A stretch of DNA of 64,000 nucleotides from Arthrobacter sp. H16F315 (GTDB taxonomy: Bacteria; Actinomycetota; Actinomycetes; Actinomycetales; Micrococcaceae), in contig NZ_JAMXSS010000002.1 of assembly GCF_024124825.1 (NCBI RefSeq), forward strand, positions 2,108,001 through 2,172,000, written 5' to 3'. A program made the position numbers and the translations under genes. Under the pieces are notes generated by a model. It was not told the origin of the DNA. It saw only the letters and a list, made by a program, of their open reading frames with translations, and did no database searches. Every line of letters starts with the position of its first letter. The stretch's first letter is position 1. Below, piece by piece: positions 18,217 through 26,952 of this stretch.

Positions 18217-18570
18217 CCCACCGGCTCCCGCGTCTCGCTTCGCTTCGCCGCGGGGCCCTCGCCGGCGTGGGCCCACCCACCGGCTCCCGCGTCTCGCTTC
18301 GCTTCGCCGCGGGGCCCTCGCCGGCGTGGGCCCACCCACCGGCTCCCGCGTCTCGCTTCGCTTCGCCGCGGGGCCCTCGCCGGCGTGGGCCCACCCACCG
18401 GCTCCCGCGTCTCGCTTCGCTTCGCCGCGGGGCCCTCGCCGGCGTGGGCCCACCCACCGGCTCCCGCGTCTCGCTTCGCTTCGCCGCGGGGCCCTCGCCG
18501 GCGTGGGCCCACCCACCGGCTCCCGCGTCTCGCTTCGCTTCGCCGCGGGGCCCTCGCCGGCGTGGGCCCG
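18217..18570. repeat. Six perfect tandem copies of a 59-bp repeat
   Basis: Units start at 18217, 18276, 18335, 18394, 18453 and 18512. All are identical except the last base of the sixth. Each is about 81% G+C by my count and holds several short palindromes (CCGCGG, GGGCCC, CGCCGGCG, TGGGCCCA) and a CTTCG direct pair. The unit has no stop codon in any frame, so open frames run through the array on both strands; these are not genes. The array fills the space between the divergent pncB and clpS -10 elements. Confidence 0.97.
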
Positions 18571-18579
18571 TGCTCCCCA

Positions 18580-18585
18580 TAGAAT
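18580..18585 (+). promoter_or_regulatory. -10 element of leaderless clpS
   Basis: TAGAAT, then GGACAG, then ATG 18592. It lies nine bases after the repeat array. Confidence 0.65.
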
Positions 18586-18591
18586 GGACAG

Positions 18592-18963
18592 ATGACCCTT
18601 AGCGTTGCGCTCGGACCTGACACCCAGGAGAGCACCCACACCGGAACAGTGACGTCCACGGACGTCCTTACCGCCCCGGATATCCCGTGGAATCTGGTGA
18701 TCTGGAATGATCCGGTGAACCTGATGAGCTACGTGAGCTATGTCTTCCGCAGCTACTTTGGCTATTCGGAGGCCAAAGCGAACAAGCTGATGCTCGAAGT
18801 CCACAAAAAAGGACGCTCCATCGTGGCCCACGGCAGCAAGGAGCAGGTGGAGCAACACGCCGTCGCGATGCACGGCTACGGTCTCTGGGCCACCGTGGAA
18901 AAGGCCACCGGCGGCTCCGGATCAGGCGGGGGATCAGGAAAGGGGAAGGGAAAACGTGGCTAA
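18592..18963 (+). CDS. clpS: ATP-dependent Clp protease adaptor ClpS
   Basis: 123 aa. ClpS delivers N-degron substrates to ClpAP/ClpCP. The core WNLVIWNDPVNLMSYV carries the Asn-Asp pair that binds the substrate amino group, and MLEVHKKGRS the ClpA/C contact. The last about 20 residues form a Gly/Ser/Lys tail (GGSGSGGGSGKGKGKRG) not found in most homologues. The stop overlaps the start of the DUF2017 gene by 8 bases, a conserved actinobacterial pair. Confidence 0.95.
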   Translation: MTLSVALGPDTQESTHTGTVTSTDVLTAPDIPWNLVIWNDPVNLMSYVSYVFRSYFGYSEAKANKLMLEVHKKGRSIVAHGSKEQVEQHAVAMHGYGLWATVEKATGGSGSGGGSGKGKGKRG

Positions 18964-19521
18964 GGCATTTAAATTCGGCGTCAAAGGCGTCACCGGCTAT
19001 CTGGAACCGGCCGAACGGGAGCTTCTGCGCAGCCTCTTCGACGACGTGGTGTCCATGCTGGAGCCGGGGAACGTGCCGACCAGGACCCCCTTGCTGCCCT
19101 TGTCGGACTGGACACCGAGGCCCGCGAACCGTCCGACCGCGCCCTGCGCCGGCTGCTCCCGAACGTTTCGAAGGACGACGACGCCGCCTCGCTGGAGTTC
19201 CGCCGGTATACCGAACGGTCGCTGCGCGAGAGCAAAATCGGCGCGCTGAAGGCCGCGTCCCTGGGACTGGACAAGGAGGAACTGGTCCTGGCCCCCGCCG
19301 ATGCACGGCACTGGTCCATGGCGCTCAACGATGTCCGCCTGGTGCTCGCCGAACGCCTGGACATCCGCGACGACGAGGACGCCGGGCACGTGCACCTGAT
19401 GCAGGACTGGTCCCAGGCCGAGGACGTCGAAAGCTACCTGGCCCTGGTCTACAACTTCACCACCTGGCTGCAGGAATCCCTGGTCCAGGCCATGCTGCAG
19501 TCGCTGGAGACGCGCCGCTGA
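18956..19521 (+). CDS. DUF2017 family protein (frameshifted in this sequence)
   Basis: About 188 aa when repaired. The first frame is sound to LFDDVVSMLEPG (19066). A missing G in the run at 19066-19069 shifts the frame, and the rest (SLEFRRYTERSLRESKIG ... YNFTTWLQESLVQAMLQ) is in another frame ending at TGA 19519-19521. DUF2017 proteins are mostly helical, follow clpS in actinobacteria and have no proven function; a role linked to ClpS-dependent proteolysis is inferred from this pairing. GTG 18956 lies within the end of clpS, preceded by a purine-rich GGGAAGGG. Confidence 0.85.
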
Positions 19522-19532
19522 CCAGCGGCGCG
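19511..19532 (+). terminator. Hairpin over the DUF2017 stop, possible terminator
   Basis: Perfect 9-bp arms (19511-19519 and 19524-19532) with loop GACC. No T tract. Confidence 0.4.
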
Positions 19533-19641
19533 GGGCACCGGCAGGCGGCGCGGGCCGACGCCGCGTGTGACAAATTAGACATGAGTCGGACGACACAATG
19601 TGATGGCCGCGACCTTGGCTAAGCCCTATCCTCGAATAATC

Positions 19642-20654
19642 ATGACTTCAGCATCGAGCATGGATCCGGCAGCGCCAGCTGTTGCGGACTCCCCAGCGGG
19701 CAACAGCGCCGCCAGCCAGACCGCCAGCCGGATCGGTTCGCGCCCCATCGGGGTGTTCGATTCCGGCGTCGGCGGACTCACCGTGGCCCGGTCCATCATC
19801 GACCAGCTGCCCAACGAATCCATTCTGTACGTCGGCGACACCGCCAACGGCCCCTACGGGCCGCTTCCCATCGCCGAGGTCCGGGCCAACGCCCTGGGGG
19901 TAATGGATGAACTGGTCGATTCCGGTGTGAAGCTGCTGACCATCGCGTGCAACTCGGCGTCGGCTGCGGTGTTGCGCGATGCCCGCGAACGCTACACCGC
20001 CCGTTACGGAATCCCCGTCATCGAGGTCATCCAGCCGGCCGTGCGCCGTGCCGTGGCCGCCACCCGCAGCGGCCGCGTCGGAGTCATTGGTACTTCGGCA
20101 ACCATCGGCTCCCGCGCGTATGAGGACACCTTCGCTGCCGCCCCGGACCTGCACATCACCTCGGTGGCCTGCCCGGCCTTTGTGTCCTACGTCGAAGCCG
20201 GAATCACCACCGGCCCGGAGCTGCTCGCCGTCGCCCGCGAGTATCTGGAACCGCTCAGGACCGCGGGCGTGGACACCGTTGTGCTGGGCTGCACGCACTA
20301 CCCGCTGCTTACCGGCGTCATTTCCTACGTGATGGGGGAGGACGTCACCCTCGTCTCAAGTGCCGAGGAGACCGCCAAGGACGTCTACCGGGCCCTGGCC
20401 TCCCGCGGACTGGAACGGACCGACAGCACGGATCCGGTGCACAGCTTTATTGCGACCGGGGACGCCGCACAGTTCGAACACCTCGCCCGCCGCTTCCTCG
20501 GACCCGAAGTGCTCAGCGTCCGCCACGTGGACCACGTCGCTGCGCAATACCCCACAGGCAGCCTGGCCCGAATCACACCGGAGATGATTGCCGCGGCGCA
20601 GGCCGGCACGAACCGTCGCCGAATCTCCAATTTCGTTGGGGGCCGGGTCTGTGA
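19642..20654 (+). CDS. murI: Glutamate racemase (3' end disturbed in this sequence)
   Basis: Makes D-glutamate for peptidoglycan. [13 protein letters not shown] holds the catalytic Asp; the two catalytic cysteines are in IACNSASA and GCTHYPLL. About 30 extra N-terminal residues (A/S/P rich) precede the enzyme core. As read the frame runs on to 20820 with unrelated residues through the next gene. One G missing in the run at 20638-20642 would bring the stop to TGA 20652-20654, overlapping the GTG of the next gene as GTGA. That end is inferred. Start ATG 19642 follows TATCCT by 9 bases; ATG 19660 is an alternative. Confidence 0.88.
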
Positions 20655-21448
20655 AGCTGACCATCGTGGGCTGCACCGGTTCCTTTCCGGGGCCGGGATC
20701 GCCGGCATCGTGCTACCTGTTGACCGCCAACGACGGCGAACGGAGCTGGAAGATCGTCCTGGACCTCGGCAGTGGCGCGCTCGGAGCCATCCAGCGGTAC
20801 ACCGACCTGGAGGACATTGACGGGATTTTCCTCACCCACCTGCACCCGGACCACTGCATGGACCTGTGCGGACTGCACGTCGCGGTGCGGTGGAAGCCAG
20901 GCGGCTGGGGACGCGGCAGGATTCCGGTGTGGGGGCCCGCCGCCACCGCCGACCGGATGGCCACCGCCTACGGCCTGGATCTTGACCCCGGAATGCATGA
21001 GGAATTCGATTTTAGCCACTGGGCCGAGCGCAAGCCGGTGACCATGGGGCCGTTCACTGTCACCCCGTACACCGTCAACCACCCGGTCGATGAAGGCTAC
21101 GCCCTCCGCGTCGAGGTCACGGAACCGGACAAGGACGGCAATCCGGTTGCCCGTGTGCTCAGCTATTCCGGTGACACCGACGCCTGCAGCGGGCTCGAGG
21201 ACGCGGCCCGGGATGCCGATCTGTTCCTGTGCGAGGCGGCGTTCGAGGAAGGCCGCGACGACGCCATCAAGGACGTGCACCTGACCGGCCGACGCGCCGG
21301 GGAGGCCGCTGTTGCCGCCGGTGCCCGGCGGCTGCTGCTGACCCATATCCCGGTCTGGACGTCCCCGACCACAGTGATGGCGGAAGCCAAGCAGGTCTTC
21401 GGACAGCACGTTGCCGTTGCCGTGGCGGGCGTGCACTACACCATCTGA
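20651..21448 (+). CDS. MBL-fold metallohydrolase, cyclic-nucleotide phosphodiesterase type
   Basis: 265 aa. The metallo-beta-lactamase zinc motif [10 protein letters not shown] (HxHxDH) and the later YSGDTDAC and LTHIP segments are complete. In Mycobacterium tuberculosis the gene at the same place (murI - MBL - rph - rdgB) is Rv1339, described as an atypical class II cAMP phosphodiesterase; the same role is inferred here from synteny. GTG 20651 fits the start [12 protein letters not shown] and would overlap the repaired murI stop. Confidence 0.88.
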   Translation: MKLTIVGCTGSFPGPGSPASCYLLTANDGERSWKIVLDLGSGALGAIQRYTDLEDIDGIFLTHLHPDHCMDLCGLHVAVRWKPGGWGRGRIPVWGPAATADRMATAYGLDLDPGMHEEFDFSHWAERKPVTMGPFTVTPYTVNHPVDEGYALRVEVTEPDKDGNPVARVLSYSGDTDACSGLEDAARDADLFLCEAAFEEGRDDAIKDVHLTGRRAGEAAVAAGARRLLLTHIPVWTSPTTVMAEAKQVFGQHVAVAVAGVHYTI

Positions 21449-21503
21449 GCGGGACCCGCCGTGGCGGGCGCCGGGTGTGCCCGGCGGGCCCCGCACAGGT
21501 CGA

Positions 21504-21509
21504 TAAGCT
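21504..21509 (+). promoter_or_regulatory. -10 element of leaderless rph
   Basis: TAAGCT, then GGAACC, then ATG 21516. Confidence 0.6.
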
Positions 21510-21515
21510 GGAACC

Positions 21516-22274
21516 ATGACTTCCGAAGCCTTAACTGCCCCCGTTATCCGCGCCGATGGCCGTACCCCCGACCAGCTGCGCCCGATCAGCATCACCCGCG
21601 GCTGGTCCAAGCAGGCCGAGGGATCGGCCCTGATCGAGTTCGGCAACACCAGGGTGCTGTGCACTGCGTCCCTTACCCAGGGTGTTCCGCGCTGGCTCAA
21701 GGGAGAAGGCCGCGGCTGGGTCACCGCGGAGTACGCCATGCTGCCGCGCGCCACCAACACCCGATCCGACCGCGAGTCCGTCAAGGGCAAGATCGGCGGA
21801 CGCACCCACGAGATTTCCCGGCTGATCGGCCGCTCGCTGCGCTCCATCATCGACACCAAGGCGCTGGGGGAGATCACGATCGTGCTGGACTGTGACGTCC
21901 TGCAGGCCGACGGCGGAACCCGCACCGCGGCTATCACCGGCGCCTACGTGGCCCTGGCGGAGGCCATCCGCTTCGCCCGCGAGAACAAAATGATCCCCCG
22001 CACTGCCCAGCCGCTGATCGACACAATCGCCGCGGTATCCGTCGGGATCATCGACGGCGTTCCAATGCTGGATCTGCCTTACGTTGAGGACGTCCGTGCC
22101 GAGACCGACATGAACGTTGTAGTGACCGGATCCGGAAAGTTCGTAGAAGTCCAGGGCACCGCCGAAGGTGCCCCGTTCGACCGCGATGAGCTGAACAAAC
22201 TGCTCGACCTGGCCCTGATGGGTACCGAGCAGCTTGCCGCTATCCAGCGCGACACCCTGGCGGAGGCCCCGTGA
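21516..22274 (+). CDS. rph: Ribonuclease PH
   Basis: 252 aa, normal length. A phosphorolytic 3'-5' exoribonuclease that trims tRNA and other RNA 3' ends. RNase PH core segments are clear: [40 protein letters not shown] and [14 protein letters not shown] with the phosphate/metal-binding residues. The stop overlaps the rdgB start as GTGA, so the pair is co-translated, as is common in actinobacteria. Confidence 0.97.
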   Translation: MTSEALTAPVIRADGRTPDQLRPISITRGWSKQAEGSALIEFGNTRVLCTASLTQGVPRWLKGEGRGWVTAEYAMLPRATNTRSDRESVKGKIGGRTHEISRLIGRSLRSIIDTKALGEITIVLDCDVLQADGGTRTAAITGAYVALAEAIRFARENKMIPRTAQPLIDTIAAVSVGIIDGVPMLDLPYVEDVRAETDMNVVVTGSGKFVEVQGTAEGAPFDRDELNKLLDLALMGTEQLAAIQRDTLAEAP

Positions 22275-22933
22275 CAGCGGCTCCGGAAGAACATCACGTC
22301 GCACCGTTGCTGGTCCTCGCAACACATAACCAGGGCAAGCTCCGGGAACTGCGTGACCTCCTGCGCGGGCAGGTGCCGGGGCTCGACGTCGACACCCAGG
22401 TGGTGGACGCGGGTGCCGTCGGTGCCCCCGACGTCGCCGAGACCGGCGTAACGTTTGCGGAAAATTCGCTGCTCAAGGCACGCGCGGTGGCGCAGGCGAC
22501 CGGGCTGGTGGCAATCGCCGACGACTCCGGCCTCGCCGTCGACGTCCTCGGCGGTGCTCCCGGGATCTTCTCGGCCCGCTGGGCCGGCCGGCACGGCGAC
22601 GACGCCGCGAACCTGCGGCTGCTGCTCGGCCAGCTTGCCGACGTTCCCGACGAACACCGCGGTGCCGCTTTTGTCTGCGCCGCGGCACTGGCCGTTCCCG
22701 GCCTGGCCCCCGGGGACGGCCGGGAAGTCGTGGAGTTCGGGCAGTTGGAGGGCACACTGCTGCGTGAACCCCGCGGAACCGGCGGCTTCGGCTACGACCC
22801 GGTGCTCCGGCCGCATGGCCTGGACCGCAGCTGTGCGGAACTGAGTTCGCAGGAGAAGAACGCTATCAGCCACCGGGGGCACGCGTTCAGGGCCCTGCTC
22901 CCGGCCATCGTGGAGGCGCTGGCCGGGCGGTAG
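22271..22933 (+). CDS. rdgB: XTP/dITP diphosphatase (non-canonical purine NTP pyrophosphatase)
   Basis: 220 aa. Hydrolyses dITP, ITP and XTP to monophosphates, which keeps deaminated purines out of DNA and RNA. The N-terminal [10 protein letters not shown] segment and the metal/substrate site [25 protein letters not shown] are typical, as is [10 protein letters not shown] near the C-terminus. It starts at GTG 22271, inside the end of rph. A strong hairpin follows the stop. Confidence 0.96.
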   Translation: MTAAPEEHHVAPLLVLATHNQGKLRELRDLLRGQVPGLDVDTQVVDAGAVGAPDVAETGVTFAENSLLKARAVAQATGLVAIADDSGLAVDVLGGAPGIFSARWAGRHGDDAANLRLLLGQLADVPDEHRGAAFVCAAALAVPGLAPGDGREVVEFGQLEGTLLREPRGTGGFGYDPVLRPHGLDRSCAELSSQEKNAISHRGHAFRALLPAIVEALAGR

Positions 22934-22960
22934 TGCGGTCCGCGGAAACAGGCAGTTAAA

Positions 22961-22997
22961 AGAGGATGGCGCCCCGCACTGCGGGGCGCCATCCTCT
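22961..22997. terminator. Terminator between convergent rdgB and dedA
   Basis: Perfect 17-bp arms (22961-22977 and 22981-22997) with a 3-base loop. AAAA just left of the stem gives a U tract for the leftward DedA transcript; on the right there is none. Confidence 0.85.
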
Positions 22998-23049
22998 GCG
23001 GCCGGGGTTTCCGGAACGGCGAGTGTCCGAACTTCCTGCCGAACGGGAA

Positions 23050-23832
23050 TTAGGGGGTCTTGCGTTCCTCTTCGGGCTCGTGTTCTTCGATGAACTCCGC
23101 AACGACGCCGGTGCCGTATTTTTCGGCCTGGCGCCTGGCGGTGAGCCCGCGGATAACCTCAATGCCGATCGGGATCACGGAGACAAGGACAATCGCGATG
23201 AAGATGATGTCCAGGTTTTCCCGGACCCACGGGACGGTGTCGCCCAGCAGGTAGCCCAGGAGCGTCACGCCGCCGCCCCACAGCACGGCGCCGATGACGT
23301 TGAAGACAAAGAACTGGCGCTTGTTCATCTGGGCCACCCCAACAATCACGGGGACGAAGGTCCTGATGATCGGCACAAATCGGGCCAGGATCAAGGCCTT
23401 GCCGCCGTGCTTCTCGAAAAAGGCGTGTGCGCTTTCGACATTCTCGCGCTTAAAGAGCTTCGAGTTTTCCCGGTTGAAGATCGCCGGGCCCGCCTTGGAG
23501 CCGATCAGGTAACCGGCCTGGTTGCCGATGATCGCCGCAACGATGATCAGCGCAGCGAAGGCAACGATGTTGAACTTGATGGTCCCGGTGGCCACCAGGA
23601 GTCCGGCCGTGAAGAGCATCGAGTCTCCCGGCAGGAAGAAGCCGATCAGCAGGCCGGTTTCGGCGAAGATGATGCCACACACCAGCAGGACCACCCACGG
23701 CGCAAGGGCGGGGTCGGCCAGGAAGACCTGGGGGTTCAGCCAGTCGGGCAGGAAGGAGGCAAGCCGCGGCTGCACCGGGCCCGCGCCGCCGAACGTGGAC
23801 ACGGCAAAGTCACTCAAAGCTAAAGGGTTCAC
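23050..23832 (-). CDS. DedA family membrane protein
   Basis: 260 aa integral membrane protein of the DedA/VTT (SNARE-associated) family; some members are lipid flippases or support proton-motive-force homeostasis. The family signatures FFLPGDSMLF and ARFVPIIRTFVPVIVG are intact, and the acidic residue before them (FAETGLLIG) is kept. A charged C-terminus (EEHEPEEERKTP) is cytosolic. Start GTG 23830-23832 follows TATCCT by 6 bases on the minus strand. Confidence 0.92.
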   Translation of the reverse strand: MNPLALSDFAVSTFGGAGPVQPRLASFLPDWLNPQVFLADPALAPWVVLLVCGIIFAETGLLIGFFLPGDSMLFTAGLLVATGTIKFNIVAFAALIIVAAIIGNQAGYLIGSKAGPAIFNRENSKLFKRENVESAHAFFEKHGGKALILARFVPIIRTFVPVIVGVAQMNKRQFFVFNVIGAVLWGGGVTLLGYLLGDTVPWVRENLDIIFIAIVLVSVIPIGIEVIRGLTARRQAEKYGTGVVAEFIEEHEPEEERKTP

Positions 23833-23838
23833 CAGTCA

Positions 23839-23844
23839 AGGATA
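23839..23844 (-). promoter_or_regulatory. -10 element of leaderless dedA
   Basis: TATCCT on the minus strand, 6 bases before GTG 23832. Confidence 0.55.
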
Positions 23845-23961
23845 CTTGACCGCCGCCGTCGTGCGCCGTGGTGCGCCGACGGACGGTCGGCCAGCTGGCC
23901 CGGCCGCGGTCCGGCGGCGGCGCGGCCGCCGCAGCTGGGCCGCCGGCTGGTTTTGCGGCGG

Positions 23962-23967
23962 TAAAGT
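23962..23967 (+). promoter_or_regulatory. -10 element of leaderless exonuclease gene
   Basis: TAAAGT, 7 bases, GTG 23975. Confidence 0.5.
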
Positions 23968-23974
23968 TGGGAGC

Positions 23975-24994
23975 GTGGGTTTGGACTTTACGGCGATCGA
24001 CTTTGAGACCGCGAACGGCTTCCGAGGTTCACCGTGCGCTGTTGGCCTGAGCAAGGTCCGCGGCGGTGTGGTGGTCGAGGAGGCCTCGTGGCTGATGCGG
24101 CCGCCGGAAAATCATGACCGCTTCGACCACCACAACGTGCGGATCCACGGCATCCGGCCTGAGCAGGTCGCAGGGTTGCCGCGTTTCGGTGAACTCTTCC
24201 CGGAAATCGGCGCGTTCATCGGCGGCGACGTCCTGGCCGCCCACAATGCCGCGTTTGACCTGGGCGTGATCCGCTCCGGCCTGGAGGTCTCCGGCTTGGC
24301 GGGGCCCGCCTATGATTACGTCTGCACCGTGATGCTTTCCCGCCGCTGCTATTCCCTGGTGTCCAATTCGCTGCCGTACGCGGCCGAGGAGGCCGGTGTT
24401 CCGCTGCTCAACCACCACGACGCCGCTGAGGACGCGCGGGCGTGCGCCGGGATCCTGATTGACATCGCCGCGCGCAACGGGGCCGGCAGTGTCGCGGAGC
24501 TGTACCTGTCCCTGGGCCTGGCGGTGTCCCGCCAGGAGGCTTTCGACCCGCTGTGCGATCCGCTCTCCAAGGCCAGCCAGTCAGCCCTCGATGCCCTCGC
24601 CGCGGGACCGGCAGCCCTGGCGCCCGCGCGGCCCTACCAGCCTGGCTGGCCGGAGGAAGGCGCCAATCCACCGCCGAACGCATCCGCCGCGGCCGGCCAC
24701 CCGCTGTTCGGCCAGACCGTGGTCTTCACCGGCGAACTGGCCATTCCCCGGCCCGAGGCGAAGGTCCGTTCCGCCGAGCTGGGCGCCCGGCCCGAAAGCC
24801 GGGTCACTGCCCGCACCACCTTGCTGGTGGTCGGAGACGGTTTTGTCGCCGCCGACCTTCGCTCCGGCCGGCTGACCGGAAAGGCCAGGCGGGTGCTGGA
24901 GCTGCACGCACGCGGGCAACGGATCGAGGTCCTGTCCGAGGGCGAATTCCTGCAGATGGTGGGCGGGCACGTGGCCTCCGCCGCGAGTGCCTGA
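23975..24994 (+). CDS. 3'-5' exonuclease (DnaQ-like) with C-terminal BRCT domain
   Basis: 339 aa. The N-terminal DEDDh exonuclease has DFETAN (Exo I), HNAAFDLGVI (Exo II) and HDAAEDARACA (Exo III), so it should degrade DNA or RNA 3' ends. A linker rich in A and P at about 215-240 leads to a BRCT-like domain (GQTVVFTGELAIPR ... TTLLVVGDG), as in the polymerase III epsilon-like proteins of actinobacteria. Probably a repair enzyme rather than the replicative proofreader. Long in-frame sequence upstream overlaps the divergent dedA gene and was not used; the -10 at 23962 supports GTG 23975. Confidence 0.88.
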   Translation: MGLDFTAIDFETANGFRGSPCAVGLSKVRGGVVVEEASWLMRPPENHDRFDHHNVRIHGIRPEQVAGLPRFGELFPEIGAFIGGDVLAAHNAAFDLGVIRSGLEVSGLAGPAYDYVCTVMLSRRCYSLVSNSLPYAAEEAGVPLLNHHDAAEDARACAGILIDIAARNGAGSVAELYLSLGLAVSRQEAFDPLCDPLSKASQSALDALAAGPAALAPARPYQPGWPEEGANPPPNASAAAGHPLFGQTVVFTGELAIPRPEAKVRSAELGARPESRVTARTTLLVVGDGFVAADLRSGRLTGKARRVLELHARGQRIEVLSEGEFLQMVGGHVASAASA

Positions 24995-25063
24995 GACCCG
25001 CCGGGACAGGGCCCTGGCGGTCATACTGCGCAACAAACTTTTCGTCCGGAGCGGGTGCGCTCC

Positions 25064-25069
25064 TAGCCT
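25064..25069 (+). promoter_or_regulatory. -10 element of leaderless DUF4395 gene
   Basis: TAGCCT, 6 bases, ATG 25076. Confidence 0.5.
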
Positions 25070-25075
25070 TGGACG

Positions 25076-25624
25076 ATGAGCAAACTAACCTCGGCACCGG
25101 CCGCGCCGCCGGCACCCGCCCGGGCGTCGCGCGGCTCCGTCGACTGGCGCACGGTTTTTGCGTTTCCGAACCCGGTGAATGAATACGCCGCACGGGTCAC
25201 TGCCGCACTGGTGGTGTTGCTTTCGCTGGTTACCCTGCTGACCGGCTTCGGCTGGGGTCTGGCCGTGATTGCCGCCGGGTTCTGGCTGCGTGTCCTGTTC
25301 GGTCCGCGGATTTCACCACTCGCCCAACTTTCCGTCCGGGTCCTGACGCCCCGGCTGGGGAAAAGCCGATTGGTCCCCGGCCCGCCGAAGCGTTTCGCCC
25401 AGGGCATCGGTGCTGTCCTGTCCACGGCTGCGGCACTCCTGCTCGCCGCCGGACTTGCACCGGCGGCGTGGATCCTGCTGGCGCTCCTGATTATTGCGGC
25501 GTCCCTGGAAGCGTTTGCCGGTTACTGCCTGGGCTGCGCCGTTTTCGGCTTCCTGCAGCGCCGCGGCCTGATTCCCGAGGACGTGTGCGAGGCCTGCAAC
25601 AACATTTCGCTCCGCCGGGCCTAA
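25076..25624 (+). CDS. DUF4395 family membrane protein
   Basis: 182 aa. A disordered A/P-rich N-terminus (about 25 residues) precedes WRTVFAFPNPVNEYAARVTA and four membrane segments. The C-terminus has GYCLGC and CEAC, paired cysteines typical of the DUF4395 family. In other actinobacteria the family sits beside thiosulfate sulfurtransferase or thioredoxin genes; no such gene is adjacent here. Function unknown. Confidence 0.85.
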   Translation: MSKLTSAPAAPPAPARASRGSVDWRTVFAFPNPVNEYAARVTAALVVLLSLVTLLTGFGWGLAVIAAGFWLRVLFGPRISPLAQLSVRVLTPRLGKSRLVPGPPKRFAQGIGAVLSTAAALLLAAGLAPAAWILLALLIIAASLEAFAGYCLGCAVFGFLQRRGLIPEDVCEACNNISLRRA

Positions 25625-25661
25625 CTCAGGTGGTCCGTGCCGGACCGCAGCCGGGGCACGG

Positions 25662-26776
25662 TCAGGGGCCGGTGACAGCGGCCAGCCTGGTCGCCATGCC
25701 GCGGATGACCTCCGGAGCCTCCAGTGCCTCAAGCCACTGCGCGGGAAGGCAATCCTCGCCGTAGAACGCCCCCAGGATATTGCCGGCAATCGATGCGGTG
25801 GAGTCGCTGTCCCCGCTGTGGTTAACCGCGACGGCGATTGCCGTGCGGAAGTGCTCCTCCGGGCTTCCGGCAGGCGACGTCGGATCCGGTTCGGTGGCGA
25901 GCACCGCGTACAGCGCAATGGCAAGTGCTTCCTCTGCCACCCGGCCCGCACCAAGAGTCCGGACCAGCTCCTCCGGCTCCAGCCGTGCACGGGCGGTGCC
26001 AAGCCGCAGTGCGGTGCCAAGCCGGGCCATAACGTCGGGATCAACCTTTTCGTCCTTGCGCAGCGGGCCGTTCGCAAAGAGTCCGAGGGCGTATTCGGCT
26101 GCCTCGCGCAGGCTCCGGCCGGAGACCAGCGCATGGATAACAAGGCTGAAGATGCCGGCGCTCTGCCGCGCCGCGGGGTGCCCATGGGTCAGCGAGGCTG
26201 CGTCGGCGCTGAGCTTGTAGACGTCGCCGGCGGCAATGTAGGGGATCAAACCGAACGGGGCCGAGCGCATCACCGTGCCGCAGCCCTTGGACTCCGGGTT
26301 GACGGGACGGAAGTACGTTCCCATTTCTCCCGTCGCGAGTCCGCTCAGGCAGGCATCGTTGGGGAGCGCCGCTGCTTGAGGACGGCGTGGGTATCGATCC
26401 ATCGCGGCGGCTGGAACGGGGCGGCTTCCGGAACCGGCACTCCCTGGCTGGCGAGCCAGCGCAGGTAGGCGAGCCACAGGCAGGCGTTTGTGTCCGCGCC
26501 CACACCGGAGTTGGCCCACTCCAGCGCTTCCAGCAGCCCGTCCACGGTGTACAGCGTGAGTTGCGTGTCGTCGGAAAAGTGGCTGACCCCGTCGAGTGCC
26601 GCAAACGTGCGCAGCCCCTCCGGCCCGAACTTCCCGCGGATGGTGGAGATGTCGTCGGATTCGACGGCGTACCCGAGTGAATCACCCAGCGCGCCGCCCA
26701 GCAGGCAGCCGTGAATCCGGGATGCGTGCGACGTGGCGGGTCCTGGTGCTGGGGTCGTGGCGGGCTCGGTGCTCAT
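25662..26776 (-). CDS. ADP-ribosylglycohydrolase family protein (frameshifted in this sequence)
   Basis: About 371 aa when repaired. DraG/ARH-type enzymes remove ADP-ribose from proteins or nucleic acids with two Mg ions. The metal-binding motifs are all present: [18 protein letters not shown] and [18 protein letters not shown]. The first frame ends early after LKQRRSP; a missing C (G run 26361-26364 on the plus strand) explains it, and the second frame continues [17 protein letters not shown] to a stop at 25662. Start ATG 26774-26776 lies 8 bases after TAAAAT; an in-frame TTG two codons upstream is less likely. Substrate unknown. Confidence 0.88.
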
Positions 26777-26952
26777 GGGCAAGAATTTTACCCGGTTGCG
26801 GGCCCGGGCCGCGGCGCTGCCATACCTATCCCGCCAACAGAGCGGCTGCGCCCTTGCGGGGAGAACCGCGGGTGGCTACGGTCGGGATAGACGCTTTATC
26901 GGTATCCGTGCCGGCGTGCCAGCACGGACGGTTGCAGCTACGGGAGGCCGAA

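Noticed and set aside
18217..18570. CRISPR array
   Set aside because: The 59-bp units are directly joined with no variable spacers, and no cas genes are present.
18192..18873. Overlapping open frames with repeated peptides in the 59-bp array, on both strands
   Set aside because: They exist only because the repeat lacks stop codons in every frame; no ribosome-binding site and no codon bias.
26596..26952. N-terminal extension of ctaD
   Set aside because: It overlaps the divergent glycohydrolase gene; a good ribosome-binding site marks ATG 26953 and the family starts there.
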